64,000 nt of DNA from Leptodontidium sp. MPI-SDFR-AT-0119 (GCA_020726505.1 JAHLEZ010000017.1:930001-994000); one strand, 5' to 3'. Shown: positions 47,955 to 59,333, counted from the first letter of the stretch. Notes: generated from the letters alone by a model not told the origin. Program-made: numbers and translations.

Positions 47955-49767
47955 TCAAGGCCTCCCCTTCCTCTCCACCTCCTCCTCCTCCCCAACCCCA
48001 TCCCCCAACCCCTCGCCCCTCAAAAAGCCCACCCCCCTCCTAACAACACCACTGCCCACCGCGCTCCTCTCCCTCTCAAAAACAACATTAACAGCCATCA
48101 AGCTCGCCACAAAAAGCCACACATCCCCACCCCTCACCCCCCTCCACCACCCCCTCTTCCGTCCCACCTTCCACACACTATCCAGACTCGCTCTCAATGC
48201 GTACAAGAACTCCGCCCTCGCTTCCCGCCGCACAACGTACCCCCACATCCCGCCTAGGAACCCGCCGAGGAAGAACCGCTGCGTGGACAGCAGTTTGGAC
48301 GGGAGGTAGGATTGGAACAGGCAGATTGCGGCCCAGGATGTACCGATTGAACCGCTTGTGAAGAGGGTGTAGCGGAGGATGCGAGCCGCGAGGTTGTTCA
48401 GTGTTGTTAGGGGGGAGGAGTAGAATTTCGCGTAGGAGGGGAGGGAGAGGACGGTGAATATTAGAGTGAAGAAGCGGGTTAGTGCTGGGATTGTGGTGAG
48501 GTAGTGGGAGAGGTAGGTGCGTGTGCAGGAGGGGTCGGAGGGGTGGAGGACGGCGCAGGTGAGGGATGTGAGTAAAGGGTGCGCGGGGGAGGTTATGGGT
48601 GCGATTTTTTGGAGGGTTGGAGGGAGGGTGGTGGTGTTTGGGAAGAGGATTGGGGAGACGAATTTCCTGGGGTGGGTGTTAGTTGATGGTTACTTGGGTT
48701 TGGATTTGGATAGAGAGGATGCGACGTACGGATATTTCAGACGGGCCATCTCGGCGAGTGAGTCGACTTGTGCGTAGGGATTTGGCCATGGGAGGTTGCT
48801 GGGGTAGTCCTCTGGACGAGATTGGACGTATTGGGGTGAGTATTTCAAGATGAAATCTCCATATGCCTGTAAGAAACATCATCAGCACATCACTTCTTCA
48901 CTCCAACAAACAAGACAACATACCTTGGGGAAACAATCCCTATCAAAAACAAAGGCGTGCAGTAACTGTCCACTCGTAAACGGGAAGAGTAGCCAACTCC
49001 CCCACCACCAAGGTTTCTGGCCCTTCGTCCATAGCCATCCCTCCTCTTCCGCGAGGTTATACGCGAATTCCGCCGCTCTGCTTAATGCATAGATGGAGAT
49101 TGTAACTCGCAACTGATCAGCAGGGTTTATCGCCAGCGCGAAACCTGCTAGACTGGCTCCTACAGCTGGTGCCAGGGAAGACGTGAGGGTCTTGGAAGTC
49201 CTCTTATTACGCTGTCTGAAAGGTCGTGCTTCAGGTGTGAGGAGATGTGCACGTAGACGCGTGAAAAAGCGGAAGAGGATGCGGTGGAGGAGCAGGATTG
49301 TCGAGAGGGAGAGCGAGAGTCTGAAATTCGGGTTGCGCCAAAGAGGAACTTTCTTGATTCTGTAGTTTACCACGCATTAGTATCCATCTTGCCTTCAATG
49401 GAGCTAGCTGGCAAGAGCAGAAATAAACTCACCTCCCATTCCCCGTCCCAAGAAACCTCTCACTAATCAACCCCCAAACCTTCAACGCGGCACTTGTCGC
49501 GACGAAAACCCTCAGACTGGCCCTCACGGCCGCAGCATTATAATCATCTCTCCCAGGCCTCTCGACCAGCTTCTCAACCCTCGATACGGATGGCGTATTC
49601 CTCTTCAGCACCTTCGACCGCGATAGTATGTACCTATGCAGCGTCTCGTACTCTTTTGCCGAGATGGTGTATCGTATTGCATTGCGGAGGATAGGGTCTG
49701 CAGTTGATTTGGCAGAGATTCGAGGTGTTGGCTTGGGATTGGAATTGGGATCTGTCGAAGAAGACAT
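47955..49767 (-). CDS. TMEM135-like multi-pass membrane protein
   Basis: Minus-strand exons 49433-49767, 48924-49359, 48730-48866 and 47955-48666, introns of 73, 57 and 63 nt, all phases consistent; 539 residues. Hydrophobic segments recur across the protein (AGFALAINPADQLRVTISIY; SWLLFPFTSGQLLHAFVFD; LGGFLGGMWGYVV). The motif with WWWGSWLLFPFTSGQLLHAF followed by DRDCFPKAYGDFILKYSP is typical of the fungal TMEM135 N-terminal family. Animal TMEM135 acts at peroxisomes and mitochondria; a similar place here is inference. The C-terminal 40 residues are Gly/Arg/Glu-rich. The start MSSSTDPNSNPKPTP lacks a signal peptide. Confidence 0.85.
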
Positions 49768-50260
49768 CTTTGCATGGTCGTTATGGGAGCATGTGTAGTT
49801 CGTAATCTTGCGAGTTCGTGTTGTTGTTTTTTTCCTTCTACTGCTTGCTTTGTTGTCAGTCAGTCAGAGGTTGGGACCATTAATCTGGGCTGTCCTGGCG
49901 AGCCACTCAAGCATATGTAAATGCCTCGGCTGCGGGGACAATCACGTGGCGGGTGTCAAAAAAAGGGGTAAAATCTGGGGAAATGCATCCTGCAAGCCAA
50001 CGCGTCACATCCCTTCTAATCTGGAGGCTGGAGGCTTATATATAATTATCAGATGTTCATGTAAACACTGTATCATTGTCATATGTGTATTACATTAATC
50101 GCCGCAATTGGCATATATTGAAACTGCGGGAAGCTTTTTAGAATTTTACATCTCTCCAACCATCTCCAGACCCAGCATCACAGAACCATCTATCCGGACT
50201 CAACCACAGGCACCCAAGGGGGTCAATGCTCTTAGTCCGGACGCAAGTTAAGGTGCATAA

Positions 50261-50624
50261 TTAAACGCAATCAATGGCCTCTCCAGTCTCGATACTGCAG
50301 CAATCTCCATCGGCCTAGGAAAGAATCAGCATCGTTGTTCCATACAAGTTCCTCATCGAAAGATCAGGACTTACACATTGGACACTAAAGTTCGTGCACT
50401 GAGCGAATACGAACTCGCGGGTGTGGCAATCGCTCGCATCGTCTCCTTTCTCTTGCTGGCAAGCTGTGAGATCGGCCCAGCAGCAGTCATCGGCTTTAGA
50501 GCACTGTCGGTTGTCAGTTGTGATGCCATGAGAAAGAATTCAGATTCAGATTCATCTAAAAATCGAAACTCACGGCCAAAGCAGAGGTGGCAAGAGCCAA
50601 AAGAGCGACGAGTGAGATTTGCAT
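50261..50624 (-). CDS. Small secreted cysteine-rich protein, 77 residues
   Basis: Three exons on the minus strand: 50574-50624, 50375-50503 and 50261-50314, all phase 0, with introns of 70 and 60 nt. Exon 1 encodes exactly a signal peptide (MQISLVALLALATSALA). The mature 60 residues begin CSKADDCCWADLTACQQ and end GEAIDCV, with ten cysteines including two CC pairs (after ADD and after DGD), which fits five disulfides. No open frame above 60 codons reveals it because of the introns. No named family was recognised. Size, signal peptide and cysteine content fit a fungal secreted effector-like or antimicrobial-like protein; this is inference. GTAAGT and GTGAGT donors and CTAG/ACAG acceptors support the model. 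Confidence 0.8.
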
Positions 50625-52495
50625 CTTGAGATAGAGTGATTGAACGAGCGACTGTGGATTGATAGATGGGAAGAAGTTGTATGAAAAAGAGGCGTGAGGT
50701 GAGGTAAAGACTGTCTGATGATCACTTGTTGATATCACGAAAACAGAGGTTCAGACGAAAGGGTTTTGTACTCCCTCCTTCCTCCTTCTTTCCCTGCTCT
50801 TCCAACTAAGACAGATCAATCTCTCTTGCCAGGTTCATTCCGCGTCGCCAAGGGCAGAGTGGATGCGCGTCTTCATCATCCAAGAGCGAAGCGAGGACCC
50901 AGTTTCCGTATTCGAGAATTAGACATCTTGGCGGTCTTGTCGTTGTGTTTGTTGACAACTTTCTCCGCAGGCCAGCTTCTACAACAACATCTCAAATCGC
51001 ATGAAACTGCTAGCTTATCAGCCGTAATTTTAAGCATCAGGATGTAGTGTTGTTTACAAATGTTTGTGTTGAGAAGACTACTCGCCAAGAGCCAAGAGCA
51101 GACATCTAATTTCCGCGTCCCCGACTCAATACCCTATCACGAACCCTTGGTCACAGCCCACTTTAAATTTGTACCTCATCCAGCAACTATCATTTGCTGG
51201 CTAAGCGCATCCAAGTCCTGGGCTCATGTGAAGCAGCGGATTCAAGGCTGATTGGACGATGTAAAATAGGGGTAGCTAAGCGAGTTTGTTTTGTTCCAGA
51301 CCACCGGCCACAATTAGCATGATGTTCGCATTCAATTCGGTTTTCCAGGATACCTTCCGAATTATTCTATACTTGCTTGAAGCTGTGGCTTATGCACCAG
51401 GTAGGCTCTACTGTGATGATTTTGGGATATTAAGGTACGCGCAGCAAAAATCCTAAAACTTACTTGAATGAGACGAGATCATCCTGAGTCAAACATCGAC
51501 CCATGTCTGAGGAAATAGGCGGCGGCCTTGTACTGCTCATCTAGGTCTTGTGACGTCTGCAAATTTTATTTCTGTGAGATTGTCTTTCAGTGAAGCCGAG
51601 TTTAATCTCGCAAAGTGAGATTCAGAAAAATCACAGAGCGGGCTTGAGGCAGACTCGGCTGGCATCATCTAACCCAGTCCTGAAAAATCTATCTCCTTTG
51701 TAGTGGATTCACATTCGGCTTCACTGAATTTCAATCTAGTAAAGCAAGGTCGAGAAATATGGCTGATCAGATTCGTGCCGGAGCCTATTTCACATGAGCA
51801 AGTAAAGTGAGAGGCGTGACCGCACTGAGGCTGGATATAAAGCCTTCACCAGGTGGGTAAGTTCTATCGGATAAAAGTTCAAAGACGAGATGCTCACCAC
51901 TGAAATGAACATCCAGGTTCATATTTAGTCATTGCCTGGAAACGATCACTCCTTAATCCTCCATCGCGGGGTACCAGAACTGCTAGGCAGATCTTCCTAT
52001 CAGACAGCTCTAGCAAGCTGAGCAGAATTTGCTTCAGATTTCCAGAGTTCCAGCTGTTGATATCCACTCATTTCGTTCATGATATCCAAGGATGAGCGAC
52101 AGTTGCTAACATTAAAGCTACATTTATACTTTACCAAATTATCCTAAAGTTTGATATTTAGCGATTTACTTAGTCACTTACTAGCTTATTTATATACGCT
52201 GCTCTACCCGAATCTTCCTAAAAATCAACGAAAAGCAGTCTTCAAATTCATAGGTACTGGTGTTCTTACGCCATTTCCTTAACCCCCTCCCTTTGTCTTA
52301 AACCATTCCCTAAGCCCGAACAACGACATTTTTGGGCCCCGTAATAACGGTCCCGGGAAAAGCATGACCGATATTCCCGCATCTCCTAGAGGCCATCCGT
52401 GACTTGGGTCCAAAGATAGCTCTGATCATTCCCATTCAATTTTTAGTCTCTGAAATGGTTCTTTCCTTTCCCTCACCCATCTTGAATGGTACAAA
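50625..52495. other. Intergenic, changing from normal to AT-rich
   Basis: No gene recognised. It contains the inverted repeat listed at 51586-51728, and from about 52080 the composition becomes AT-rich and transposon-relic-like. Confidence 0.55.
51586..51728. repeat. 14-bp perfect inverted repeat, MITE-like
   Basis: TTCAGTGAAGCCGA at 51586-51599 recurs inverted as TCGGCTTCACTGAA at 51715-51728, 115 bp apart. The inner parts show weaker similarity (AATCTCGCAAAG and AATCTAGTAAAG lie just inside or outside the arms). No clear target duplication was found, so mobility is uncertain. Confidence 0.6.
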
Positions 52496-52790
52496 TTAGT
52501 TGCCACCTAGTAATTTGATACATTCTACCGGACCCTCCGCGCCCATTTCAGCTCTAGCATCCTGTTCGTGCAACTCATGGCCACTTGGCTTAGTTCGAGG
52601 CTTCTCAGTTCCATCAATCTCGGGGTTTGCGAACGTCCCTTCCGCTTTACTTACTGGCTCGCTCTTCTTACTCTTTCTGCGCAATAATACCAGAGTGCCA
52701 CCAAGCGCTAAAGTGCTGCGCCTGCGCTCGAAACACCAATACTAGCTTTAACTCCTGTTCCAAGACCGCGCTAGCCGTTTGAGACCGCCC
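52496..52790 (-). pseudogene. C-terminal remnant of a single-pass membrane protein
   Basis: On the minus strand a hydrophobic stretch ending LALGGTLVLL is followed by a basic stop-transfer patch RRKSKKSEP and an acidic, Pro-containing tail with NPEIDGTEKPRTKPSGHELH. This is the usual look of the membrane anchor and cytoplasmic tail of fungal extracellular-domain proteins. The frame breaks just upstream of the membrane segment and no ectodomain is found. Assignment to a specific family is not possible. Confidence 0.35.
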
Positions 52791-52796
52791 TAAAGT

Positions 52797-53212
52797 TTGT
52801 CAACATTGAATCAGCTGCGGGCTACGTGCACCAACGACGGCTGCGAGAGGGATGTCGTTTACAGAAAACCATCCGTAGCTCTCGGCCAGGCCACTACAGA
52901 TATTGGAACCACAGGCAAGCCTTCGTCACTAAGTACGATAGAGCCGCGAGAGAAAGCCCTGCCAGAAATCGACGAAGAAGGATCCGACGCTTAAGCTCCA
53001 TTAGACACCTCCTCGCCACACACGGCAGAACCACATGAGACTACCTTGCCGGATCTTGCCCCGTTTATACCCGTTAAAAAACTAAGTAAAAGATTCCAAT
53101 CGCCGACTTTTGACGATCAGATCGCCACACCACAGGCAGTTCTGTTTACGCCTATCGTAAACGGAGGAGTTCTGTCGCCTTTGACGAAAGACAGCTAAAC
53201 CGCTTCCCTACT
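52797..53212 (+). pseudogene. Unrecognised coding-like remnant with stop
   Basis: The frame from 52797 reads to a TAA at 52992 and continues after it with HETTLPDLAPFIPVKKLSK and SKRFQSPTFDDQI up to LSPLTKDS. The amino-acid composition looks protein-like rather than random, but no domain was recognised. It may belong to a degraded mobile element. Confidence 0.25.
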
Positions 53213-53608
53213 AGAAAAGGTAAAGATGAGTTTACCTGAGGGGCTTCTACTACTATTTTGCACAAGACAGCAACAGACGAATCTGCATAGCACTGCTTTT
53301 AGAAACTCGTAATAAGTCAATCGAGAGTAGCCGCTTTTCGTTTAAGTAGCCCAGTTATATTGTCTCTATTATCACTTAAAGAGACACTTATATTAGCCGA
53401 AATAATGGGCTAAAGTAGTTCACCTCTTTCCTAGATGAGTAGGCGCGAGGAAATACTAAACAAGATTTATTTAAGAATCCTCACCACGATCTGGCCTAGC
53501 TTAGTTTAGCGATTGTGTAGTTATGAGCCAGGGACCATAGGTCTGTGTGCTACAAGGCATTTTGCCAATTTTTCAGCTCTGTGCCTCAATTTGATTAATC
53601 TAGCGAAT

Positions 53609-54166
53609 ATGGCTCCAACAACCCCTCTACTCAACGGCTAGTATCATAACAAGGGCTATGAGATAGCTACGAAACACAAGGAGGCTATATACTAATTGCA
53701 TTAGGTTGGAAAGATTCCGATTTGCGTCCTGCAGTGCCGATACAAAGATCCTTCCGGAAAGCGTCTTAGAGAGAGTACGATACGCAAAATCCTTGGCTAC
53801 CCAGCCCCAGAACAAGCTCGTCTAAGCCGGAAAGGGCCTGCATTTATCTTGAGCGACCGGGAGGTAGACGAGGTTATCTGGTATTGCACGCAGAGTTAGG
53901 AGAATCGTATAATGAACTGGTACAAGTTGAGGGACGAACTTGGCTTCTCTTGCTCGGTCTAAACACTTGAGCGCAGGATGCACTAACGAGGCTATTATCG
54001 TTGCGTAGCTTGTCAAAAGCTATATTTGACACTCGCTTAAGTTACGACACGATTCCTTTAGGGTCTTGCTCATATCTTTTGGATAGTAGAGCGGTTGAAG
54101 GTTCTCTGGTCAGACGAAGTTACCTTTCTTATTCGAGGACGCACATCTAAACTAGCCTAAATTCTA
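53609..54166 (+). mobile_element. Tc1/mariner-type transposase relic, RIP-like stops
   Basis: One continuous frame from ATG 53609 shows KGYEIATKHKEAIY, then VGKIPICVLQCRYKDPSGK, STIRKILGYPAP and the start of the DDE catalytic domain at VLWSDEVTF (first Asp). At least nine in-frame stops interrupt it, and all are TAA or TAG where Gln or Trp fits (for example RRMH-stop-RGYYR and TRFL-stop-GLAHI). That is the C-to-T/G-to-A pattern of RIP. The C-terminal half is missing. Terminal repeats were not found. Confidence 0.8.
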
Positions 54167-54822
54167 AATTCGCCCATATCAGGGTCATTAAAGAGGTTAA
54201 TATTTTGTCCGGAGATCAAAAAATTGAAGTGAATGACTCTAATTTCTCTAAGTAATCTGTATGTACAGAAGATTGTATAGAAGTGCAAGGAGCATCGAGG
54301 ATTTAATAGAGGTGGGTGGTGCTAAGCGAGAGGTTGACCGGAATAGAGGGGGTGGGGGTGGAGAATTAATATATGTATTGTTTCTGGACTTTAATCGCCG
54401 CGGAGCAGCCGAATTTTCCAGGTGATTTTGGTGTAGCAAATTTAAGTAGGGCTTCGTACACAAAATTGAAATAGAAATTTGCTTTCGCCAACTGTTAACG
54501 AGCCCGAGCAAAAGAGAGAGATAATGAAAAGAAAAAAGTAAAACAGATGCGCTTTACCTCTTAAAAATATTTTATTTGCGGCCTTTAGTTATATAAAAGG
54601 GTTATGTAAACCACGTGATAGAAATGATGTCTTAGTCTAGTGAATATTTTCTGATATGACCACGATAGTTGCAAAGTGATACGCGAGCCTAAGATTCATT
54701 GAAGACAAGTGGATTATTTTCTAGCGGATTGATAGTTATATAAGTTTGGTTTAGATACGTTTCGAGGGGTCATAGTGAGAGAAGTCGCAGGGTGCTGGAC
54801 TTATTTGTCCAAGCTGAACACC
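54167..54822. other. AT-rich intergenic
   Basis: Nothing recognised besides further AT-rich sequence next to the transposase relic; 3' flank of the MFS gene. Confidence 0.5.
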
Positions 54823-56534
54823 TTAGAGTGTATAAAGCACCGGAACAGTTCCTGACCCTTCACTGTCCCGAGTCAATTTCTGATTCGCTCTTCTCAATGA
54901 CCATTTCATTACCATGCATGTCAAGATGCTGAGCCCCGAGAACGCCATCATAAGGGTCATGGCCAGCAAGTACCTCGGCGAATCCCCCGGACGGAAGAAA
55001 TACGGACTCCAGATATTGCCCAACTGCGAGAGGAGATTGATCATCGCAACGGCAGCGGCTCTCTTCTCAGGCGTCTGACTTAGTGATGAGGATGCCCAAC
55101 TGTACACCATCGCGTTCGCGGCAAAACAGCCTGAGATATAGAAAAAAGATGCGGCGTAGCGCGCGGCAGAGTTCAATGTCGCAACTGAAATGACGAAGCC
55201 GAGAACAGCAACGCACATAGGGCCCGCGATGTGAAAGCCGCGTTCGCCAAAGCGATCACTGGAGAAAGCGACGATGAATGAGATGACAGCGCCGACGAGA
55301 TACGGAGGCGCGGTCAAGACAAGTGTTATTGTTCTGGAGCCGAGGTTGAAGCCTTTGACAATGGTAGGGAAGAAGTTATTGAAGCCGTATGCAGTGTGGT
55401 TTGCCGTTAACATGACGACCTTTCATATCTGTTAGAGATGTGTGGCTAGTCTCTAAGGAGGAAGTGTAATACTCACAAAGACCCAGGTTCGGTAATCTAC
55501 CGCGGCGGCTTTCAGGCCGTACCAGACCGAGTGCTTGCCTTCTTCGAACGAGACCCGGTCGAGTCTGATTCTTTCAATGGCTAGGTCACGCTCTTCCTGT
55601 GTGAACAGCCATTTCCCGCTGCCAGATGGGGATTCGGGAAAGTCTGGCAGGATGAGCGTTGCGAGGAGGCCCAAGACAAAACTGATCGCTCCGGTAATGA
55701 TGAACAGCCATCTGGAGAATTTCAAGTTAGTATGATTGAGCAAAACTTACCAACAGGGATCGCGATAAGTGCGAGATACGTAGTTAGTGAAAGGCAAACA
55801 AAGAATTGACGTACTGCCAGCCAGCCAAACCATGTGCTCCATCAAGGCCAGCAAAAATACCAGCGGAAATCAGCCCAGAGAAGCAGGTCGCAAGCACCAA
55901 GCCAGAATATAGTACTGCCGTCCTGAGGCCCAACTCACGGCGCGTATACCAGCATGAGAGCAGGTAGAATGCACCGGGAAAGAAAGGTGCCTCAGACAAA
56001 CCGAGGAAGAATCGGATGACAACCAAATGAGTATAGTTGCTTGCTCCAGCGGTAGAAGCTGAAATACAGGACCAGACGCAGACCCAGAAAGGCATGTACA
56101 ATGATGGCCTGACTCGGGTCAAGATCATGTTACTCGGAAGCTGCATAAGCATGTAACTAAGTGGCAAAAGTTAGGGTGTGTTCCTGTTCTCGAAAGTGGA
56201 GGACGAGAAGTACTTACCCAACATTCAGAATGGAGATGGCAGTATTGAACTGGTCACCAACAAGGCCAAGGTCACTCTCAATATTGTTGAGCTTTGCCTG
56301 CGCAATAGCGTTGCGGTCGAGGTAGTTGAACATGTAGAGCACCCACACCATAGGCAGCAGGGTCAAGTCGAGCTTGCGCACAAGTCTCTTTTCTCGACGG
56401 CGACGGTCAGGGTCGGAGGTAATGGCTTTGGCTTCGATGTCTTTGGTGGCAGTGGCCTTCTCAGTCGTGGACTTTTTATCCATATCTGTGAGCTCGAGGT
56501 GGGTGGTTGGGTCAGACTTGAGGTCGGAATGCAT
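54823..56534 (-). CDS. MFS transporter, anion:cation symporter (Dal5/allantoate permease) type
   Basis: Minus-strand exons 56218-56534, 55815-56156, 55477-55711 and 54823-55419; introns of 61, 103 and 57 nt, phases 2, 2 and 0; 496 residues. The first helix region LDLTLLPMVWVLYMFNYLDRNAIAQAKLN is shown here in parts: MVWVLYMFNYLDRNAIAQA is the family's N-terminal signature. Others are YMLMQLPSN, RFFLGLSEAPFFPGAFYLLS and WYTRRELGLRTA in the first half, and LTANHTAYGFNNFFPTIVKG in the second. Twelve helices are expected in the plasma membrane. Members carry carboxylates, vitamins or ureides; the substrate here is unknown. It diverges from the PEP mutase-family gene at 57109 and shares its promoter, suggesting co-regulation. 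Confidence 0.92.
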
Positions 56535-56768
56535 TTTTGTGAGGGTCGACTTGGGAAGGAGTATGTTGCGGTGCTTGCTTTGTTTTGTTTGAAGAAGGTA
56601 AAGAAACCGAACAAGGGAAACCTGCATATTTATCATATTCTGGGGGAGCGATACCCCGCAAGATCCAGGCTCCGACTGAGTCTGGGGAAATGTGGAGTTG
56701 TGGTAAATAGGGAGCGCGACTCGAAAGCTCGAAGCAAGCTGTCAACAGGTTCCGGTTTCGATTTTCGT

Positions 56769-56798
56769 ATCGGCGCCGATGTGAATATCGGCACCGGA
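56769..56798. promoter_or_regulatory. Twin CGG-N2-CCG palindromes in the divergent promoter
   Basis: ATCGGCGCCGAT (56769-56780) is a perfect 12-bp palindrome, and ATCGGCACCGGA (56787-56798) repeats it imperfectly after 6 bp. Both hold CGG-N2-CCG, the inverted half-site arrangement bound by fungal Zn2Cys6 dimers. Their centres are 18 bp apart, close to two helical turns. They lie midway between the MFS and PEP mutase-family starts. Confidence 0.45.
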
Positions 56799-56961
56799 AG
56801 AGCCTCCGATCCATATTGTACATCGCACTTCGCGGCTGATGCTATTTTCTCAATCAATTGTCTCCAGCGAGGCCTGACTAGTAGTCTTTTCCCGATCGGC
56901 TTCTTCCCCCGAAGTCGGAATCCTTTGTCGACCCCGCTGCGACTCGCTGTGTTGTTGAGGC

Positions 56962-56969
56962 TATATAAA
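56962..56969 (+). promoter_or_regulatory. TATA box of the PEP mutase-family gene
   Basis: TATATAAA lies about 140 bp before ATG 57109, a usual distance in filamentous fungi. A TATA-like ATAAATAT on the other strand (about 56626-56633) lies about 95 bp before the MFS start. Confidence 0.5.
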
Positions 56970-57108
56970 ACCGTCTTCGCGACTCAACATGGCTTCCATT
57001 CTAGCACCAGCACCAGCACCAGCATCAACAACGCAGACTGCACCTCTAATCCGAACCTCACGTGCCCCCTTCCCACACGATTAATATCCTTCAATCATCA
57101 CATTCACC

Positions 57109-58168
57109 ATGTCACCAAACGGGATAAATGGCACAAATGGACAAGCAGTTCCTGTCCCCGCCGCCAAACGCTTGAGGCAATTGCTTGCTGATGAGAGCAA
57201 AATAATTGTTGCGCCTGGAGTTTATGATGGGTTCAGTGCCAGAATCGCACTGGAAGTTGGATTTGATTGTATCTACATGGTAATCAAGACACGTTCCACC
57301 TCCCCAAGTTCAACCCGAATTTGACTTACCATTGCGGACAGACTGGAGCAGGAACTTGCGCTTCTAGGCTTGGGCAAGCTGATCTAGGCATGGCAACACT
57401 CAACGATATGCGAGAACACGCGGAGATGATTGCCAACTTGGACCCGAATGTCCCCCTCATTGCAGACGCAGATACTGGATACGGAGGTTCGTTTTATCTT
57501 ATGGCGGGCTTGCTATACACTAGGAGCATGGCTGACGGTTTTAAACAGGACCCAATATGGTGGCGCGAACCATTGCCCAATACCACCGTAGCGGAGTCGC
57601 TGCCCTGCACATCGAAGACCAAATTCAAACCAAGCGCTGTGGCCATCTCGGTGGCAAGGAACTGGTCTCAACAGAGGTGTTCCGTCAACGGATCGCCGCC
57701 GCTGCTCAAGCCCGTGAGAAGATCGGCTCTGATATCATCATCATCGCACGCACCGACGCCCTAGCAAGTCATGGCTTCGAAGAGTCTGTCGAGAGACTGA
57801 AGGTAGCGCAAGCAGCGGGCGCAGATGTCGCCTTCCTCGAAGGCATCGGCACAAAGGAGGAATGCCGCGAGATCTGCCGCATCATGGCGCCTTTCCCAGT
57901 CCTGCTCAACATGGTCGAGCACGGAGCTACACCTACCATCACGCCGCAGGAAGCACAGGAGATGGGGTTCCGAATTATCATTTTCCCATTTGCGGCTATC
58001 GCGCCTGCGTACGATGCTATCAAGGAGGCGTTTCTTGGGCTTAAGAAGACGGGTCTCACTGGGCTGGATCCCGGTTTCACCCCCAAGAAGCTGTTTACGA
58101 TTGTGGGCTTAGAGGAGTCATCGAGGGTAGATGCAGCTGCTGGGGGTTCATTATATCGCAAAGTTTAG
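57109..58168 (+). CDS. PEP mutase/isocitrate lyase-family enzyme
   Basis: Exons 57109-57279, 57342-57486 and 57549-58168, two introns of 62 nt, phases 0 and 1; 311 residues. Family landmarks are LIADADTGYG (residues 96-105) with Asp for Mg2+ binding, then ALHIEDQIQTKRCGHL with the KRCGH active-site loop (134-138). A later barrel strand reads DIIIIARTDALASHG, and VAFLEGIGTKEECR and VLLNMVEHGATP follow. This is a TIM-barrel C-C or P-C bond lyase/mutase; the presence of the KRCGH cysteine favours a 2-methylisocitrate-lyase- or oxaloacetase-like C-C lyase over a phosphonomutase (inference). No targeting sequence is obvious, so cytosol is likely. Divergent pairing with a carboxylate-type transporter supports a catabolic role. 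Confidence 0.92.
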
Positions 58169-58282
58169 TCGGTCAAATTGTCGATAGTCTTTATTTGACG
58201 ATTGCTTGTTAGAGTATCTACTATACTAGGTCGGATTATTTTCGAGTCACAGCTTTCTCTTCCCTTTTTATTTTACAATAAA

Positions 58283-59333
58283 ATGCCACCACAACGCAGG
58301 CCCCTTAGTGTTATATCGCCAAATATTACTCGTGGGAAGGATATTACTCCTTATAAAAGAGCCCGTATCGAACAGGCTTATACTAATGGCGTAAAAACCG
58401 ATCGTATTCAAACTCTCCTCAATGTCTCCCGCTCAGCTGTACGGTCTACCCAGACCCTCGCACATTTACTCGTCGAAGAAGTCTCTCAACCTCGTCCTGG
58501 TACGACAAAGACCTACACTATACGAGACCTACGATCCCTCAGCCGACATATAATCAATAACCCAGAGAATACCTACCAGGAGGTTCGGGATGCCCAGGGA
58601 ATGAAATACTTAGACTCTACGATCAAACGAGAACTCCGAAAGCATAACATACGCAATTAGAGAGCTGCGAAGAGGCCTGTACTCACGGAAGATCACGCCG
58701 CGGCACGGCTTACGTAGTGTATAAGGCATAGGCATATGACCGCGGAGGAATAGGGATTATTTATGTAAAGCGACGAGTGCTCTATCGAGAGGGGGCGGGG
58801 TTAAAAGTAGGAATAAGTATTCCAAACCTTAGCGCAGAAATAAGATCGGAAAATAATTCAAACTTACTCCGCGTTTAAGGGAATATCGGTTATAGTTTAA
58901 GGATGCGTTCAGGACCACGGGAAATCCGATCTTTATATAATAAATCGAGATTTTAAGTCTAAGAAGTATAAGTATTTTGTAACGACACAAGAGCCTTGGA
59001 CGTAGAAGGTTGACTTAACACTTAGAATACAAAACTACAGAGCTACTCTACAGGAGGGAGCCATATATATAGGGAGTCAGAGGGGAGTCGGAGGGGAGTC
59101 GGACCTGTTTCGGACCCCTGACCTAGCCGAGGCATACCTGTCATAACACCTATCGTAACATATTTAGCCAACTTTTATATTGAAGTCCTAAACGTATAAG
59201 TCGGCCCTTAGTATAAGGAATTAGATAATCCGGGCTATATATTTATATAAGATAATGCCTCGATTCATATTACTCACAGGTTTCGGGATTAGTTTAGAGA
59301 ATATAATATAACGTGTATCGATTAGGCCTGTAA
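58283..59333 (+). mobile_element. Tc1/mariner-type transposase relic, split by an insertion
   Basis: ATG 58283 opens MPPQRRPLSVISPNITRGKD and an N-terminal helix-turn-helix region (RIQTLLNVSRSAVRSTQTL). The frame passes a TAG at 58658 and several further stops where Trp fits (LT-stop-CIRHRH, EE-stop-GLFM-stop-SDECSIE, the last holding the first catalytic Asp). After YSAFKGISVIV and SKKYKY the coding frame is interrupted at 58978-59160, then resumes with LANFYIEVLNV, YKELDNPGYIFI and DNASIH (second Asp). RIP-like transitions explain the stops. The final acidic residue region is not clear. Confidence 0.85.
58978..59160. mobile_element. Solo-LTR-like insertion with 5-bp target duplication
   Basis: The 183-bp element starts TGTAACGACA and ends TATCGTAACA, so it has TG...CA ends and short inverted termini (TGTAACGA and TGTTACGA). 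It is flanked by TATTT on both sides (58973-58977 and 59161-59165). Removing it with one TATTT joins the mariner transposase frame exactly (KYKY to LANFYIEV). It contains CATATATATAGG, TATA-like, and AGTCGGAGGGG repeats. The 5-bp duplication fits an LTR retroelement better than a DNA transposon. Confidence 0.7.

Noticed and set aside
56178..57191. 337-residue plus-strand frame
   Set aside because: Runs antisense to the MFS first exon, through the promoter and out of frame into the PEP mutase-family start; an accidental open frame.
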